Assembly: GCA_034933685.1 (NCBI GenBank)
Contig: JAYFNB010000017.1
Location: 62,001-126,000 of the forward strand
Direction of reading: 5' to 3'
Length of the DNA: 64,000 nucleotides
Origin: UBA8514 sp034933685
Lineage (GTDB): Bacteria; Bacillota; Clostridia; Lachnospirales; Anaerotignaceae
Below the pieces are notes generated by a model. The model was not told the origin of the DNA and ran no database searches. It worked only from the letters and a program-made list of their open reading frames with translations. The stretch's first letter is position 1. Every line of letters starts with the position of its first letter. The position numbers were made by a program, and so were the translations under genes. Positions 42,782 to 52,637 of the stretch are shown here, piece after piece.

Positions 42782-43231
42782 GTGAACACAATTGAAAATC
42801 TTAATGAGCTTACAGTTGAAATAACTGAATTTCTTGAAAAGCTTGCAGAGGTTCAGCAAAAGAAACTTGACGCAGTGCATAATAACGACCTTGTTTTGCT
42901 GGATGAATGTATGAAACAGGAGCAAGCGGCTGTAATGAAGTCTAAAAGCCTTGATAGAAAGCGGGAGGCAATTTTATTGGACTTAGGCTTTAGCGGTTTA
43001 TCCTATAAGCAGATTTTGGAAAATATGGCAGAAGAAAAAAAGGCAGTAGCTGTGCCTCTTTTTGAAAAACTTAGAGGTGCGGTGCTTAATTTTAACCAAC
43101 TAAACGGTCAAATTAAAACTTCCATTGAGGTTAATTTGCACTCAATTAGCAGTACATTAGAAAATTTAAAAAACAGCAACGTAAAAAACAAAAATTCAGG
43201 AAAAGTTTCTTTTACAGACAGAATGGTGTAG
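42782..43231 (+). CDS. flgN: Export chaperone FlgN
   Basis: This 149-residue helical protein is the chaperone for the hook-filament junction proteins FlgK and FlgL, which are encoded next. It shows the FlgN-family pattern with helices throughout and the AVHNNDLVLLDECMKQEQAA segment. The start is GTG 42782, about 10 bases after GGAGGG; the in-frame TTG at 42764 lies on that site. Confidence 0.85.
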   Translation: MNTIENLNELTVEITEFLEKLAEVQQKKLDAVHNNDLVLLDECMKQEQAAVMKSKSLDRKREAILLDLGFSGLSYKQILENMAEEKKAVAVPLFEKLRGAVLNFNQLNGQIKTSIEVNLHSISSTLENLKNSNVKNKNSGKVSFTDRMV

Positions 43232-43267
43232 ATTTAATTTTCAATATTTACTTAAGGAGGAAACCCA

Positions 43268-44794
43268 ATGCGTTCCACATTTGCAGGTTTTACAACGGCT
43301 CAGCTTGGTTTAAGCGCAAGCCAGCAGGCGCTTAACGTTACAGGGCAAAATATAACCAATATTAATACGGCAGGTTACACACGCCAGTCAGTAGATTTAG
43401 TAAGTTTAAACCTTACAGGATATTCAAACACCAGTGAGGCAAGAGTTGGTTACGGTGTACTTGTTACAGGCGTTTCACAGTCCCGTGATCCATATTTGGA
43501 CATTCGTTTTAGGAATACAATAGCCAAGGTAGGCGAGGCAGATGTTAAAGTTGCCTCTTTAAGCGAACTGGAAGATGTATTTGACGAGGTTGCAAAAACA
43601 GGTTTGCAAGATGCGTTTACTGACCTTACAAGCTATTTAAATAAGCTTTCTGCCAATGCAGGAGACGATGAATTTGACAGCATGGTTCGTTCATCTTGTG
43701 ATTCTCTTTGCCAACTTATTAACCAATATGCAAATCAAGTGGAAGAGATTAGAGACGGGCAAGAGGATGCATTAACTAATGTGGATGTTCCAGAGGTTAA
43801 CAAGCTTATGGAAAGCATTGCAAACCTTAACAAAACCATAAGAAACAGCCAAATTAACGGCAATGATGCTTTGGAGCTGATTGACCAGAGAAACACTCTT
43901 ATTGATGAATTGGCAAGCTATGTAAAAATAGACGTTCAATATGTAGCCACCCCGGTTAGCTCTACTCTTTCAGTAGACGAATTGCAGATAAACCTTGTTG
44001 GCAGTACTGGTACAAATTACAGTTTAGTTAGTGGCAATAGCTATGGTGAATTTACCGTATCTAAAGACGCAACCACAGAGCAACTTGAAATGAGCCTTAA
44101 AGATGCCAAAACGCCCACAACTACTTATGCAACAATGGTTTCGGAGTTGTCAACGGGGTCGCTGAAAAGCTCTTTTGCTATGCTTAACCAATCAGGCTCT
44201 CTTGATGACCCTGCGACGGAAGAAAAAGGCATTGGCTATTACGAAAAATCCCTTGATTTGCTTGCACAGCAACTTGCAACAGTATTTAATGAAATTAATA
44301 ATAGAGGCGTTACACCACCTACTACAAATGATTTATTTGCTTCTAAGGACGGTTCAGACATTACGGCTAAAAATCTTTGTATAGCCAGCGGTTGGAGGGA
44401 CGGAACTTATGGCATTAATGCCTCTTCGGATTCTACAAGCTCTTCAGCTGTAAATGACAATATTTTGGCTATGGTAGCTACTTTTGATTCAGATTATTCT
44501 TATACTACAAGCGGTGGCAGTACACTTTTTACAGGTACATTCAGCGAATATTTTTCTAACGTTGGTACTACATTGGGTCTTGATATTAAGTCCACAACGG
44601 CTACCTTGGATAATTACAGTGCCGTTGCAAGTGAAATTTCAAATTCAAAAGATGCTATTTCAGGCGTATCCCTTGACGAAGAAGGTATTAACTTGTTGCA
44701 ATACCAAAAGTCTTATGCTGCTGCGGCAAGACTTATGACAACACTTGATGAAGCCCTTGAAACTCTTCTTGGCATGGGCGTTGTTGGTAGATAA
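43268..44794 (+). CDS. flgK: Flagellar hook-filament junction protein FlgK (HAP1)
   Basis: This 508-residue axial protein joins hook and filament. The N-terminus has SQQALNVTGQNITNINTAGY and the C-terminus SGVSLDEEGINLLQYQKSY, the paired D0 motifs of FlgK. The middle is the variable region. Start at ATG after AAGGAGG. flgL follows after 24 bases. Confidence 0.94.
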   Translation: MRSTFAGFTTAQLGLSASQQALNVTGQNITNINTAGYTRQSVDLVSLNLTGYSNTSEARVGYGVLVTGVSQSRDPYLDIRFRNTIAKVGEADVKVASLSELEDVFDEVAKTGLQDAFTDLTSYLNKLSANAGDDEFDSMVRSSCDSLCQLINQYANQVEEIRDGQEDALTNVDVPEVNKLMESIANLNKTIRNSQINGNDALELIDQRNTLIDELASYVKIDVQYVATPVSSTLSVDELQINLVGSTGTNYSLVSGNSYGEFTVSKDATTEQLEMSLKDAKTPTTTYATMVSELSTGSLKSSFAMLNQSGSLDDPATEEKGIGYYEKSLDLLAQQLATVFNEINNRGVTPPTTNDLFASKDGSDITAKNLCIASGWRDGTYGINASSDSTSSSAVNDNILAMVATFDSDYSYTTSGGSTLFTGTFSEYFSNVGTTLGLDIKSTTATLDNYSAVASEISNSKDAISGVSLDEEGINLLQYQKSYAAAARLMTTLDEALETLLGMGVVGR

Positions 44795-44818
44795 TACATA
44801 TTATGGAGGTGATTGCAG

Positions 44819-45817
44819 ATGAGAATTACAACAAGTGCTATTTTAAGAAATTATCAAGGCGGGCTTAGTAAAGCTGCCATACAATTAAACAGCGACCAAA
44901 ACAAAGTGCTTACCCAAAGGTCATTCAGCACAGCGGCTGAAAACCCTGCGGCGGCAACACAAGCCTTTAAACTTAGAAAAAGTTATGCTTCAAATAGTAA
45001 TTATATATCAAACACAGAGGACGCTATTTCAAAACTAGAAACCATATCAAGTAGTGGGTTAGAAATGCATACCGTTGCTAAAAGTGCAAAGGAAATGATA
45101 CTTCAGGCTATTAACGGCAGTACAAGTTCAGAAGGTAGGGCTACCATAGCTGCCAGTCTTAGAGGATATCAGGAAACCTTGGTGTTAAGTGCAAATGCAA
45201 AATATGGTGATGATTTTATGTTTGGCGGTGCAAATAACAGCGAAGCACCATTCGAGCTAGTTAATGGACAACTTCAATACTTTGGTATAGATGTTAACAC
45301 CACAGATGCTACTGAAAAAGCAACTCTTGATAAGCTGTTATCAGAGCAAGTGTTAGTTGACCTTGGCTTTGGGTTAGAGGTGGATGGTTCAAGCAATGTA
45401 ACAAGTGGAACTGCATTTTGTACTTCGTTTTCTGGTCTTAATGCTTTAGGCTATGGAACAGATTCAGATGGGATGGATAACAATTTGGTTAATTTGTTGG
45501 GACAAATTGCCGATGAGCTTGAAGCAGAGGATTTTGACACTGAGAAAACGTCTGAATTAAGCCTTAAGTTTGAATCTACGTGTTCAACCCTTATGAACTT
45601 TGTTACAGAAATTGGGACAAAAAGCAACTATTTAGAGAACACATTAACCAGATTGGAAACAAATAAGACCATATTGAATGAAAAGATAACTGCTGTAGAA
45701 TCTATAGATTTAGCAGAAGCGATTACAAATTATTCTTGGTCACAATATGCTTACAATGCTGCATTGAAGGTTGGTAATAGTATTTTAAGTCAGTCGTTTA
45801 TTGATTATATGAATTGA
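44819..45817 (+). CDS. flgL: Flagellar hook-filament junction protein FlgL (HAP3)
   Basis: This 332-residue axial protein has the flagellin-like N-terminus MRITTSAILRNYQGGL and the C-terminal AEAITNYSWSQYAYNAALKV helix. It bridges FlgK and the first flagellin layer. Start at ATG 44819, about 8 bases after GGAGG; a TTG two codons upstream is less likely. Confidence 0.92.
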   Translation: MRITTSAILRNYQGGLSKAAIQLNSDQNKVLTQRSFSTAAENPAAATQAFKLRKSYASNSNYISNTEDAISKLETISSSGLEMHTVAKSAKEMILQAINGSTSSEGRATIAASLRGYQETLVLSANAKYGDDFMFGGANNSEAPFELVNGQLQYFGIDVNTTDATEKATLDKLLSEQVLVDLGFGLEVDGSSNVTSGTAFCTSFSGLNALGYGTDSDGMDNNLVNLLGQIADELEAEDFDTEKTSELSLKFESTCSTLMNFVTEIGTKSNYLENTLTRLETNKTILNEKITAVESIDLAEAITNYSWSQYAYNAALKVGNSILSQSFIDYMN

Positions 45818-45841
45818 ACGTAACAAAAAGGGGGTAATCTC

Positions 45842-46453
45842 GTGGAACCTTTAATTAGTATTACAACGATACCTATCTCTATTGAGATGAAGGTAAATAA
45901 TGCTAGGTTGGAATATAAAAATTCCAATGCTACCATGGAAATAACAAGAGATTCAGGCGGACTTCGCATTAAAAGTCAGCCAATTAAGTTGGATATTGAC
46001 CAGTCTAAGTGTTTTAGCTCAATTCGTCCAACTACTATGGAGAGCACATATCAGGCGGCGCAAAAGGGAAAACAGGCTGTGTATGAGGCTACAGCAACAT
46101 ATGCACAGGAGGGGAAGCTATTGCTAAACGCACAAATTGGAGAAGACGTTTTAGGGCAAATTATAGATTCCAGAGTGAATAAAGATGTAAACACAAATGT
46201 TGGTATACAATTTCTTCCTTCAGCCGCACCAGAATTAAATTGGTCTGCCCCAGAAATGACAATTGAATATGAGATGGACAAATTAAATTTTGACTGGAAG
46301 GTTTTAAACGGTAATTTTGAATTTATTCCAGGAGATATTGAAATATCGATTACTCAAATGCCTGATGTGCGTATTGAATACATTGGTGGACCAATATATT
46401 TCCCCGCAAGTGCTGACCCAGACTATGTTCCAACAACTGATGTTAGGGCTTAA
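45842..46453 (+). CDS. YviE-like protein (DUF6470)
   Basis: This 203-residue protein occupies the yviE position between flgL and fliW and resembles the DUF6470 family: MEPLISITTIPISIEMKVNN, then GLRIKSQPIKLDID and a C-terminal region ending near IEYIGGPIYFP. It has no signal or membrane segment. The role is unknown, but its constant place in sigma-28 operons suggests filament assembly or regulation. Start at GTG 45842 after GGGGG. Confidence 0.82.
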   Translation: MEPLISITTIPISIEMKVNNARLEYKNSNATMEITRDSGGLRIKSQPIKLDIDQSKCFSSIRPTTMESTYQAAQKGKQAVYEATATYAQEGKLLLNAQIGEDVLGQIIDSRVNKDVNTNVGIQFLPSAAPELNWSAPEMTIEYEMDKLNFDWKVLNGNFEFIPGDIEISITQMPDVRIEYIGGPIYFPASADPDYVPTTDVRA

Positions 46454-46472
46454 AACAAAATGAGGTGTTACA

Positions 46473-46916
46473 ATGGAGTTAAATGCAAAATACTTCTCAC
46501 GCATAGAGTATAAAGAGGAAGATATAGTAACCTTTGATGAGGGACTGTATGGGTTTAAAGATAAGAAAAAATTTATTCTTATTTGGTTTGAGAATACAAA
46601 TGAGAATTTTCTTTGTATGCAAAGCATTGAGGATGAAAATTTAGCTTTTCTTATGATAAATCCATATCATTTCCTTGAAGATTATGATGTAATCTTATCT
46701 GATGATGATACACGCAGTCTTAATATAACAAATGTAGATTGTGTACGTACTTATGCTGTATGTGTTATTAATGATGATACAAGTAAAAGCACAGCCAATT
46801 TGAAATGCCCAATTATCATTAATTCTGAAAACAACAAGGGAAAACAGATTATTTTAGAGGAGTCCGCATATTCATTTTATCAACCTTTTACCACAGCTTT
46901 AGCTAAGGAGGGCTGA
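46473..46916 (+). CDS. fliW: Flagellar assembly factor FliW
   Basis: This 147-residue protein binds both flagellin and CsrA. When flagellin is exported, FliW is freed, sequesters CsrA and restores flagellin translation. The DIVTFDEGLYGFKDKKKFIL motif and CPIIINSENNKGKQII are typical. It lies next to csrA with a 5-base gap. The CsrA target hairpin is at 40504. Confidence 0.93.
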   Translation: MELNAKYFSRIEYKEEDIVTFDEGLYGFKDKKKFILIWFENTNENFLCMQSIEDENLAFLMINPYHFLEDYDVILSDDDTRSLNITNVDCVRTYAVCVINDDTSKSTANLKCPIIINSENNKGKQIILEESAYSFYQPFTTALAKEG

Positions 46917-46921
46917 TATAT

Positions 46922-47146
46922 ATGCTGATTTTACAACGAAAGGCTGGAGAATCTATAATAATTGGCGATGACATTACCATAACGGTACAATCAATATCAT
47001 CCGATAAGGTTAAAATAGCCATTGATGCCCCAAAAGAAGTACAAATTATAAGAGAAGAATTGAAAATAGCAGAAGAAAGCAATCGCGAATCGGCGGCAGT
47101 TTCAAATGCCACAGTGGATGCTTTTAAGAGGTTATTTCAAAAATAA
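46922..47146 (+). CDS. csrA: RNA-binding regulator CsrA
   Basis: This 74-residue dimeric RNA-binding protein starts MLILQRKAGESIIIGDDI and contains the VKIAIDAPKEVQIIREEL stretch, including the RNA-contacting Arg residues in the first and last strands. It represses translation by binding GGA hairpins, and the flagellin leader has one. It ends the flgM operon, as a terminator follows immediately. Confidence 0.95.
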   Translation: MLILQRKAGESIIIGDDITITVQSISSDKVKIAIDAPKEVQIIREELKIAEESNRESAAVSNATVDAFKRLFQK

Positions 47147-47147
47147 T

Positions 47148-47186
47148 AAAAACCCAGCAAATAGTAAAATTTGTTGGGTTTTTATT
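47148..47186 (+). terminator. Rho-independent terminator after csrA
   Basis: AAAAACCCAGCAAAT pairs with ATTTGTTGGGTTTTT (with a G-U pair) and runs into a T-rich tract. Confidence 0.85.
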
Positions 47187-47195
47187 ATTTATCTA

Positions 47196-47224
47196 TTTAC
47201 TTTTAAAAATATAAGAGTTATAAT
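47196..47224 (+). promoter_or_regulatory. Sigma-A promoter of rubrerythrin
   Basis: TTTACT at 47196-47201, 17 bases, TATAAT at 47219-47224. Confidence 0.6.
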
Positions 47225-47262
47225 TAAATAATAAATATTATTATTTGAGAGGTGGAGAAGAT

Positions 47263-47847
47263 ATGAACTTAAAAGGAACAAAGTCAGAAAAAAACATAAA
47301 GGCTGCATTAACGGGTGAATCACTAGCAAGAAATAAATATACATTTTATGCTATACAGGCACAAAAAGAAGGTCATGCAGAAATTGCAGAAATGTATGAA
47401 AGAATGGCAAAAAATGAAAGTATGCATGCAAAAATTTGGTTTAGTATACTTAATGATGGTCTTGGTACTACGAAGAAAAATCTTACAGATTCAGCAAAAG
47501 GCGAAAATGGCGAATGGATGACAATGTACCCCGAATTTGCAAAAACTGCAAGAGAAGAAGGTTTTGAAGAGCTTGCAGTTATGTTTGAGAAGGTTGCAGA
47601 AATTGAAAAAGATCATGAAAAGACATTTATGAAAAGTTTGATGGCAATGATGTCAAGTGAAAAATCAAAGGCGAAGGAAGACGGGGTGGCAGTAAAAGCT
47701 GAAACACCAAATGAAAACCATCATAAGCATGTAAGTAAGGCTGGATATCGTTGTATGTTTTGTGGGGCTGTATTCGAAGACAGACCTGATGTATGTAACG
47801 TATGTGGTGCAATTGGTTCTTTCGAAGGATGTTTAATAGAGGAATAA
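47263..47847 (+). CDS. rbr: Rubrerythrin
   Basis: This 194-residue non-haem iron protein reduces hydrogen peroxide in anaerobes. The N-terminal ferritin-like four-helix domain (residues about 1-135) has the di-iron Glu and His ligands (for example GESLARNKY, MYERMAKNESMHAKI and EIEKDHEK). The C-terminal rubredoxin-like domain (about 155-190) has the two Cys pairs CMFC and CNVC. It stands alone between the flagellar and chemotaxis operons. Start at ATG after GAGAGGTGGAG; the frame extends 6 codons upstream across that site. Confidence 0.93.
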   Translation: MNLKGTKSEKNIKAALTGESLARNKYTFYAIQAQKEGHAEIAEMYERMAKNESMHAKIWFSILNDGLGTTKKNLTDSAKGENGEWMTMYPEFAKTAREEGFEELAVMFEKVAEIEKDHEKTFMKSLMAMMSSEKSKAKEDGVAVKAETPNENHHKHVSKAGYRCMFCGAVFEDRPDVCNVCGAIGSFEGCLIEE

Positions 47848-47860
47848 GTTATGGAAATTT

Positions 47861-47912
47861 AAAAAGTCAGTATTTTTCACAGGTATCAAAACCTTGAAGA
47901 TACTGACTTTTG
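47861..47912. terminator. Bidirectional terminator between rubrerythrin and cheB
   Basis: AAAAGTCAGTAT at 47862-47873 pairs with ATACTGACTTTT at 47900-47911, and T-rich sequence follows on the plus strand. It separates the convergent rbr and cheB genes. Confidence 0.75.
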
Positions 47913-47934
47913 TTCTTTTTTATAAAAAAGTAAA

Positions 47935-49014
47935 CTACAGTGTTGACAGGTGCTTTTGAAGCACTGCAGGAATATTTTCAGCAGATGCTTCTATAGTAAC
48001 TGCGCCAATATTATATGCAACCATAGGCATTCCGTAAACAACACAGGATTCTTTGTTTTGACCTATTGTATAAGCCCCGTTTTTACGCATTTTAAGCAGG
48101 CCGTCTGCTCCATCTCTGCCCATGCCAGTCATAATAATACCAACAGCCCTATTCTTGACATTTTCTGCAATAGATTGGAAAAGTACATCAACAGATGGAC
48201 GATGGCCACTTACTTTTTCTCCTGAAAATAATTTAACAACATAGTTTCCACCTTGTTTTACAACTTTCATTTGATTGTCGCCACCAGGGGCAATAAGTGC
48301 AAGGCCTTGCTTAATAATGTCTCCGTCCACAGCCTCACGCACTTCCATCTTGCAAAGTTTATTAAGTCTATCAGCATACATTTTTGTGAAGCCTGCTGGC
48401 ATATGCTGAACAACAACTATGCCAGGAATGTTTGATGGTAAACCTTTTAATACAGTAAGGGTTGCCTCTGTGCCCCCAGTTGATGCGCCTATTGCAATAA
48501 TAATGGAGCTTAAAGCTGAAGAATTATTTAATGCTACCGGCAAAACTGGTTTTGGAATAGGTTTTGGAACAGGTGTTGTTACAGGCGGAACTGATGGCTT
48601 AACTGTTGGTGAAGAGTGTATAGTTGCGCTTCTTGCAATAACAATTTTGGAATGAAGTTCAGTAATGAAGGCCGAAATATTTCCCATTGTGGAAAGTTCT
48701 GGTTTTTTTACAAAGTCTACTGCTCCTGCAGATAATGCATCAAAAACATTTATATTTATTGCCGAAACCAATACAACCCGAACAGGGTGTGTGGGTATAA
48801 ATTGTTTCACAAAATCGATACCACTAAGCCTTGGCATTTCAACATCAAGTGTTACAACGTCGGGATTCAGTTTTATTATTTTCTCTTTTGCATCAAATGC
48901 ATCTACGGCAAAGCCGATAACTTCAATGTTGTTAAATTCTGCAAGTTTGTCTGAGAGCACTTTTCTAAAAAAGATGGAATCATCTACAATTAAAACACGA
49001 ATTTTCTTTGTCAT
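47935..49014 (-). CDS. cheB: Chemoreceptor methylesterase CheB
   Basis: This 359-residue enzyme removes receptor methyl groups and deamidates glutamines. The receiver domain (residues 1-120) has the phosphoacceptor Asp57 (TLDVEMP). A Pro/Val-rich linker leads to the methylesterase domain (about 165-359) with the Ser in GASTGGTEA, the His in VVQHMPAGF and the Asp in MTGMGRDGADG. It is the last gene of the cheA operon. Confidence 0.95.
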   Translation of the reverse strand: MTKKIRVLIVDDSIFFRKVLSDKLAEFNNIEVIGFAVDAFDAKEKIIKLNPDVVTLDVEMPRLSGIDFVKQFIPTHPVRVVLVSAININVFDALSAGAVDFVKKPELSTMGNISAFITELHSKIVIARSATIHSSPTVKPSVPPVTTPVPKPIPKPVLPVALNNSSALSSIIIAIGASTGGTEATLTVLKGLPSNIPGIVVVQHMPAGFTKMYADRLNKLCKMEVREAVDGDIIKQGLALIAPGGDNQMKVVKQGGNYVVKLFSGEKVSGHRPSVDVLFQSIAENVKNRAVGIIMTGMGRDGADGLLKMRKNGAYTIGQNKESCVVYGMPMVAYNIGAVTIEASAENIPAVLQKHLSTL

Positions 49015-49099
49015 AGTGTTTCACCTCTCTAAGTTTGCACAGTGTAATTTTATGCAAACCTTACCTTAACAATGTAAGGTTTCATACAATTAAAGTATG

Positions 49100-49912
49100 T
49101 CAAATTTTTCTATATGTTGCTGGCATAAGATATTTGTACGGAGTTGTTGCTTTGTTAAGTGCCTCAGAATGACCGATAAGAAGGTAACCGCCACTGCTTG
49201 TTGCATCATAAAAACGGTTAACAAGTGCATCCTTCGTTGGTTGGTCAAAATATATCATTACATTACGGCAAAATATAACATCAAATTGCAGCCTAAACTT
49301 AATAGGGTCCATAAGGTTAAAGGTCTTAAAAATGACATTGGACTTAAGATCAGGCGTTACTTCATATCGTCCATCTGGTAATTTTTTAAAATACTTTGTT
49401 ATCCACGTGGTTGGCATATCTTTTAAGGACTCTGCTGGATAAATGCCAGTTTGTGCCTGCGTAAGTACATTTTGCGATATATCCGTTGCCAAAACGCGGG
49501 TGTCCCATCTAGCGGCATCTGCACCTAAAAAATCTTTCATAATAATTGAAAGGGTATAAGGCTCCTGACCTGTGGAACAGCCAGCACTCCATACACTTAA
49601 TACCTTGTCTTTCTTCTTTTTAACAAGGTAGGGAAGAATGGTGTCTCTAAAATAATCAAAATGCATTCGTTCTCTCATAAAAAAGGTATAATTTGTAGTA
49701 AGCTTATTCAGCATAACGTCAATATCGTTTTTGCTTGCTTTTGTAAGAATAAAATCTACATAATCTGAAAAATTGGAGAACCCCATGGAAACTAAAGTAG
49801 ACCCAAGACGCCCTTCAATAAGTTGCTTCTTTTTTGAGAGATTTATACCAAAGTTTTTGTGAATATAGGTATAAAGGCGTACAAAATCTTTTTCGGTTAA
49901 AGTCATCATCAT
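49100..49912 (-). CDS. cheR: Chemoreceptor methyltransferase CheR
   Basis: This 270-residue S-adenosylmethionine-dependent methyltransferase methylates receptor glutamates. The N-terminal helical part (1-80) is followed by the methyltransferase core with VLSVWSAGCSTGQEPYTL (SAM-binding) and VIFCRNVMIYFD. Three successive ATG codons (49912, 49909, 49906) follow AGGTG; the third has the best spacing. Two receptors in the window carry aromatic C-terminal pentapeptides that could recruit it. Confidence 0.94.
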   Translation of the reverse strand: MMMTLTEKDFVRLYTYIHKNFGINLSKKKQLIEGRLGSTLVSMGFSNFSDYVDFILTKASKNDIDVMLNKLTTNYTFFMRERMHFDYFRDTILPYLVKKKKDKVLSVWSAGCSTGQEPYTLSIIMKDFLGADAARWDTRVLATDISQNVLTQAQTGIYPAESLKDMPTTWITKYFKKLPDGRYEVTPDLKSNVIFKTFNLMDPIKFRLQFDVIFCRNVMIYFDQPTKDALVNRFYDATSSGGYLLIGHSEALNKATTPYKYLMPATYRKI

Positions 49913-49926
49913 ATCACCTAAAGTTA

Positions 49927-50409
49927 TTATTTAGAATTAACAAGAAGTTGGCAATCCATGCAGAAAACAACCGTTCCATCAGCAAGGGTGGTCATTCCAC
50001 TTACAAATTCTTGGCTTTTTGATGGAGGTGGAGTGATTTTATTTTCAATGTCGAACACTTGCAAAACTACATCTACAAGTATTCCTATGGAAACGGAATC
50101 AACCTCTAAAATGATAACACAATTTGTTGATGCTGGCTCTGCCGCAGGTTTGTTCATACGTAGACGGATATCTATAATAGGTATTATTTGTCCACGAAGG
50201 TTTATTATTCCCTGCACATAATCAGGCACACGAGGAAGCTTGGTTACAGTGTGGTTGGTAATAATTTCTATTACATTATCAATAGGAATACCAAAAACTA
50301 AGTTGTCCGAAATAAAGGTTAGATATTTTTTGGAGTTATCATTTTCGGCTTTTAATGTATCTATATCAAACTCATTTGTATCCATTTCATCATATAGTTC
50401 GTTCGTCAT
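49927..50409 (-). CDS. cheW: Chemotaxis coupling protein CheW
   Basis: This 160-residue adaptor links receptors to CheA. It is a single CheW domain with YLTFISDNLVFGIPIDNV, LPRVPDYVQGIINLRGQIIP and ILVDVVLQVFDI. It lies 14 bases from cheA and 14 bases from cheR, inside the four-gene minus-strand operon. Confidence 0.94.
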   Translation of the reverse strand: MTNELYDEMDTNEFDIDTLKAENDNSKKYLTFISDNLVFGIPIDNVIEIITNHTVTKLPRVPDYVQGIINLRGQIIPIIDIRLRMNKPAAEPASTNCVIILEVDSVSIGILVDVVLQVFDIENKITPPPSKSQEFVSGMTTLADGTVVFCMDCQLLVNSK

Positions 50410-50423
50410 AATTAAAATCCTCC

Positions 50424-52517
50424 TTAAAATGCGTACATGGAAGCTGCATGAAGGTTTAAGATATCCAGAATAATGCTTATGTTGCCATCACCTAGAATTG
50501 TACAGCCTGCAATGCCTGCGTCTTTGATGTTGAAGCTGTTAAGGTAAGTTGGAAGTGGCTTAACAACAACCTGTTGTTTACCAATTAACTCATCTACAAA
50601 CAAACAATAGGATTTGTCACTGGATTCAACCCATACAAAAATTCCATCTTCAACATTTTCTACCTGTGTATCAATGTTATAAAGGTTATGAAGCCTTACA
50701 ACAGGGTAGAAGTTACCCATACGCTCAACAATTTCGTTACCCATGGAGTCCAAAATAACATCCTCTGGGGATACTTTAAACGACTGGCGGATGTTGGTGA
50801 TTGGAATTGTAAATATTGAGCTGCCAACTGCGACTTCCATACCATCTACAATAGCCATTGTTAAAGGAATTTTCAATGAAATAGATGTACCTTCTCCTAA
50901 TTCACTGGAAATAGAAACAACGCCGCCAACCTTTTCAATGTTCTGTTTTACAACATCCATACCAACACCACGGCCGGAATATTCAGTTACAACCTCGTTG
51001 GTTGAAAATCCAGGTGCAAGCAAAAGGTTTAAAATATCGCGTTTTGTATATTCACTTTCAGGTTTTGTTAATATGCCATTTTTCTTTGCTTTAGCAAGAA
51101 CTTTTGTGGTATCTACACCTGTTCCATCATCTGTTACTGTTATAATAACATCGCTGCCTGTGTGCTCTGCCTCAAGTATAATTTCGCCCTGAGTATCTTT
51201 ACCAGCTTTAATACGGTCGTCCACATTCTCTTCAATACCGTGGTCCATAGCATTTCGCACAATGTGCATAAGAGGGTCGTTTATACTGTCAACAATGGTT
51301 TTATCCAGCTCAGTATTTTCTCCTAGAATTGTGAGTCGAACGTCCTTATTTGTTTTTTGGCACATATCTCTTACAATGCGGTTCATCTTGTTGAAAACGC
51401 CAGAAACAGGAATCATTCTGATGGACATGGTTATATCTTGAAGCTCATCGGTAAGTTTTCTAAGTTGTCTAGCAGATTTTGTGAAATTATCAAGCTTTAA
51501 GCCTCTAAGGTCTGGTGATGCTGTAACCATAGATTCTGTTATAACAATTTCACCAACAATGGCCATAAGGCCGTCCAGTTTAGAAAGGTTAACACTAATT
51601 ATACTTTGTTTTGACTGTGCTTGATGCACTGGAGCTTTTTGCGCAGCCTTTTGACCATTTTCGCTGGATGTTGAAGGCTGTGAAATTTCTGACAAAACCT
51701 TTGTTTGTTCAACCTTTTTTTCTTTTGCAATTTCTTTTTTTGCATGAGGGTTTACAATAACTTCGAATGAAGCAACATTAAGGGCTTCTTTAAGTACTTG
51801 AACAGCTTTTTCTACCAAATCTTCTTTGTCTATACAAAGGAAAAAGCCGTGGTCTATTATATAGTTGCAAGTTTCGGAATTTTCTTCAATATCCGCAGGG
51901 AAACAGGTGAATTCATCACCAATACTTTCTTTTACAGCAGATTTAATCATAAATGCGCGAAGATGCTCCATGCCACAACCATCATCAAAGAAAATTTGAA
52001 TTAGGTAAGTAGAATCTGATTGAGGTAAATCAGTATTTATTTCTTTGCGCTCCTGAGCAACAACAGGCGTATCAATAACCGTTTCAACTTTTTCTTCAGG
52101 AGTTCCTTTCATTTTTTCGATAAAGGTATTAATATCAGTTATAAATTGGTCGATATTATCAGAGAGAGCTTCGTTGTTCTCGATTTTTGCTGTTTCACTA
52201 CGCATAAAGTCATTTGAACGGAACATAAGGTTGAAAAGTTCGGTTCTAAGCTCTTCACTGAAAGATTCAACGCAGTTATTTTCTCTGAAAATAAAAAATA
52301 AATCCTCGATTCGATGAGCAAGTTTTGCCAACGAATCAAATTCCATCATGGCAGATGAACCTTTAATTGTGTGCATGATACGGAATATTTCATTTATACT
52401 ATCTGTACTGAAGGATTTCTCTTTTTCGGATTCCAGCATAATTTCTTCAAGCTGTTCCAAAAGAGTGTTTGTTTCAAATAAAAACATATCCAGCATACTT
52501 TCCATGCCATTGTTCAT
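50424..52517 (-). CDS. cheA: Chemotaxis histidine kinase CheA
   Basis: This 697-residue kinase has the five standard parts: P1 phosphotransfer with His49 (IMHTIKGSSAM), a P2 CheY/CheB docking domain (about 165-270), a Lys/Ser/Pro-rich linker, P3 dimerisation (about 310-375, LSKLDGLMAIVGEIV), a P4 ATPase (with NAMDHGIE, DDGTGVDT and GRGVGMDVV) and a C-terminal P5 CheW-like domain. It leads the operon cheA-cheW-cheR-cheB. No convincing promoter was seen in the 120-base divergent gap upstream. Confidence 0.95.
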   Translation of the reverse strand: MNNGMESMLDMFLFETNTLLEQLEEIMLESEKEKSFSTDSINEIFRIMHTIKGSSAMMEFDSLAKLAHRIEDLFFIFRENNCVESFSEELRTELFNLMFRSNDFMRSETAKIENNEALSDNIDQFITDINTFIEKMKGTPEEKVETVIDTPVVAQERKEINTDLPQSDSTYLIQIFFDDGCGMEHLRAFMIKSAVKESIGDEFTCFPADIEENSETCNYIIDHGFFLCIDKEDLVEKAVQVLKEALNVASFEVIVNPHAKKEIAKEKKVEQTKVLSEISQPSTSSENGQKAAQKAPVHQAQSKQSIISVNLSKLDGLMAIVGEIVITESMVTASPDLRGLKLDNFTKSARQLRKLTDELQDITMSIRMIPVSGVFNKMNRIVRDMCQKTNKDVRLTILGENTELDKTIVDSINDPLMHIVRNAMDHGIEENVDDRIKAGKDTQGEIILEAEHTGSDVIITVTDDGTGVDTTKVLAKAKKNGILTKPESEYTKRDILNLLLAPGFSTNEVVTEYSGRGVGMDVVKQNIEKVGGVVSISSELGEGTSISLKIPLTMAIVDGMEVAVGSSIFTIPITNIRQSFKVSPEDVILDSMGNEIVERMGNFYPVVRLHNLYNIDTQVENVEDGIFVWVESSDKSYCLFVDELIGKQQVVVKPLPTYLNSFNIKDAGIAGCTILGDGNISIILDILNLHAASMYAF

Positions 52518-52637
52518 AAATTTGCACCGCCTTAAATTATAGAGTGATATTGTAAATGAAATAATTTACTTGTCTTATGTTATTTATTCGACAAGATTTT
52601 AAAATAAATAATAGTTTTGTGAAAGAAGGTGAACATC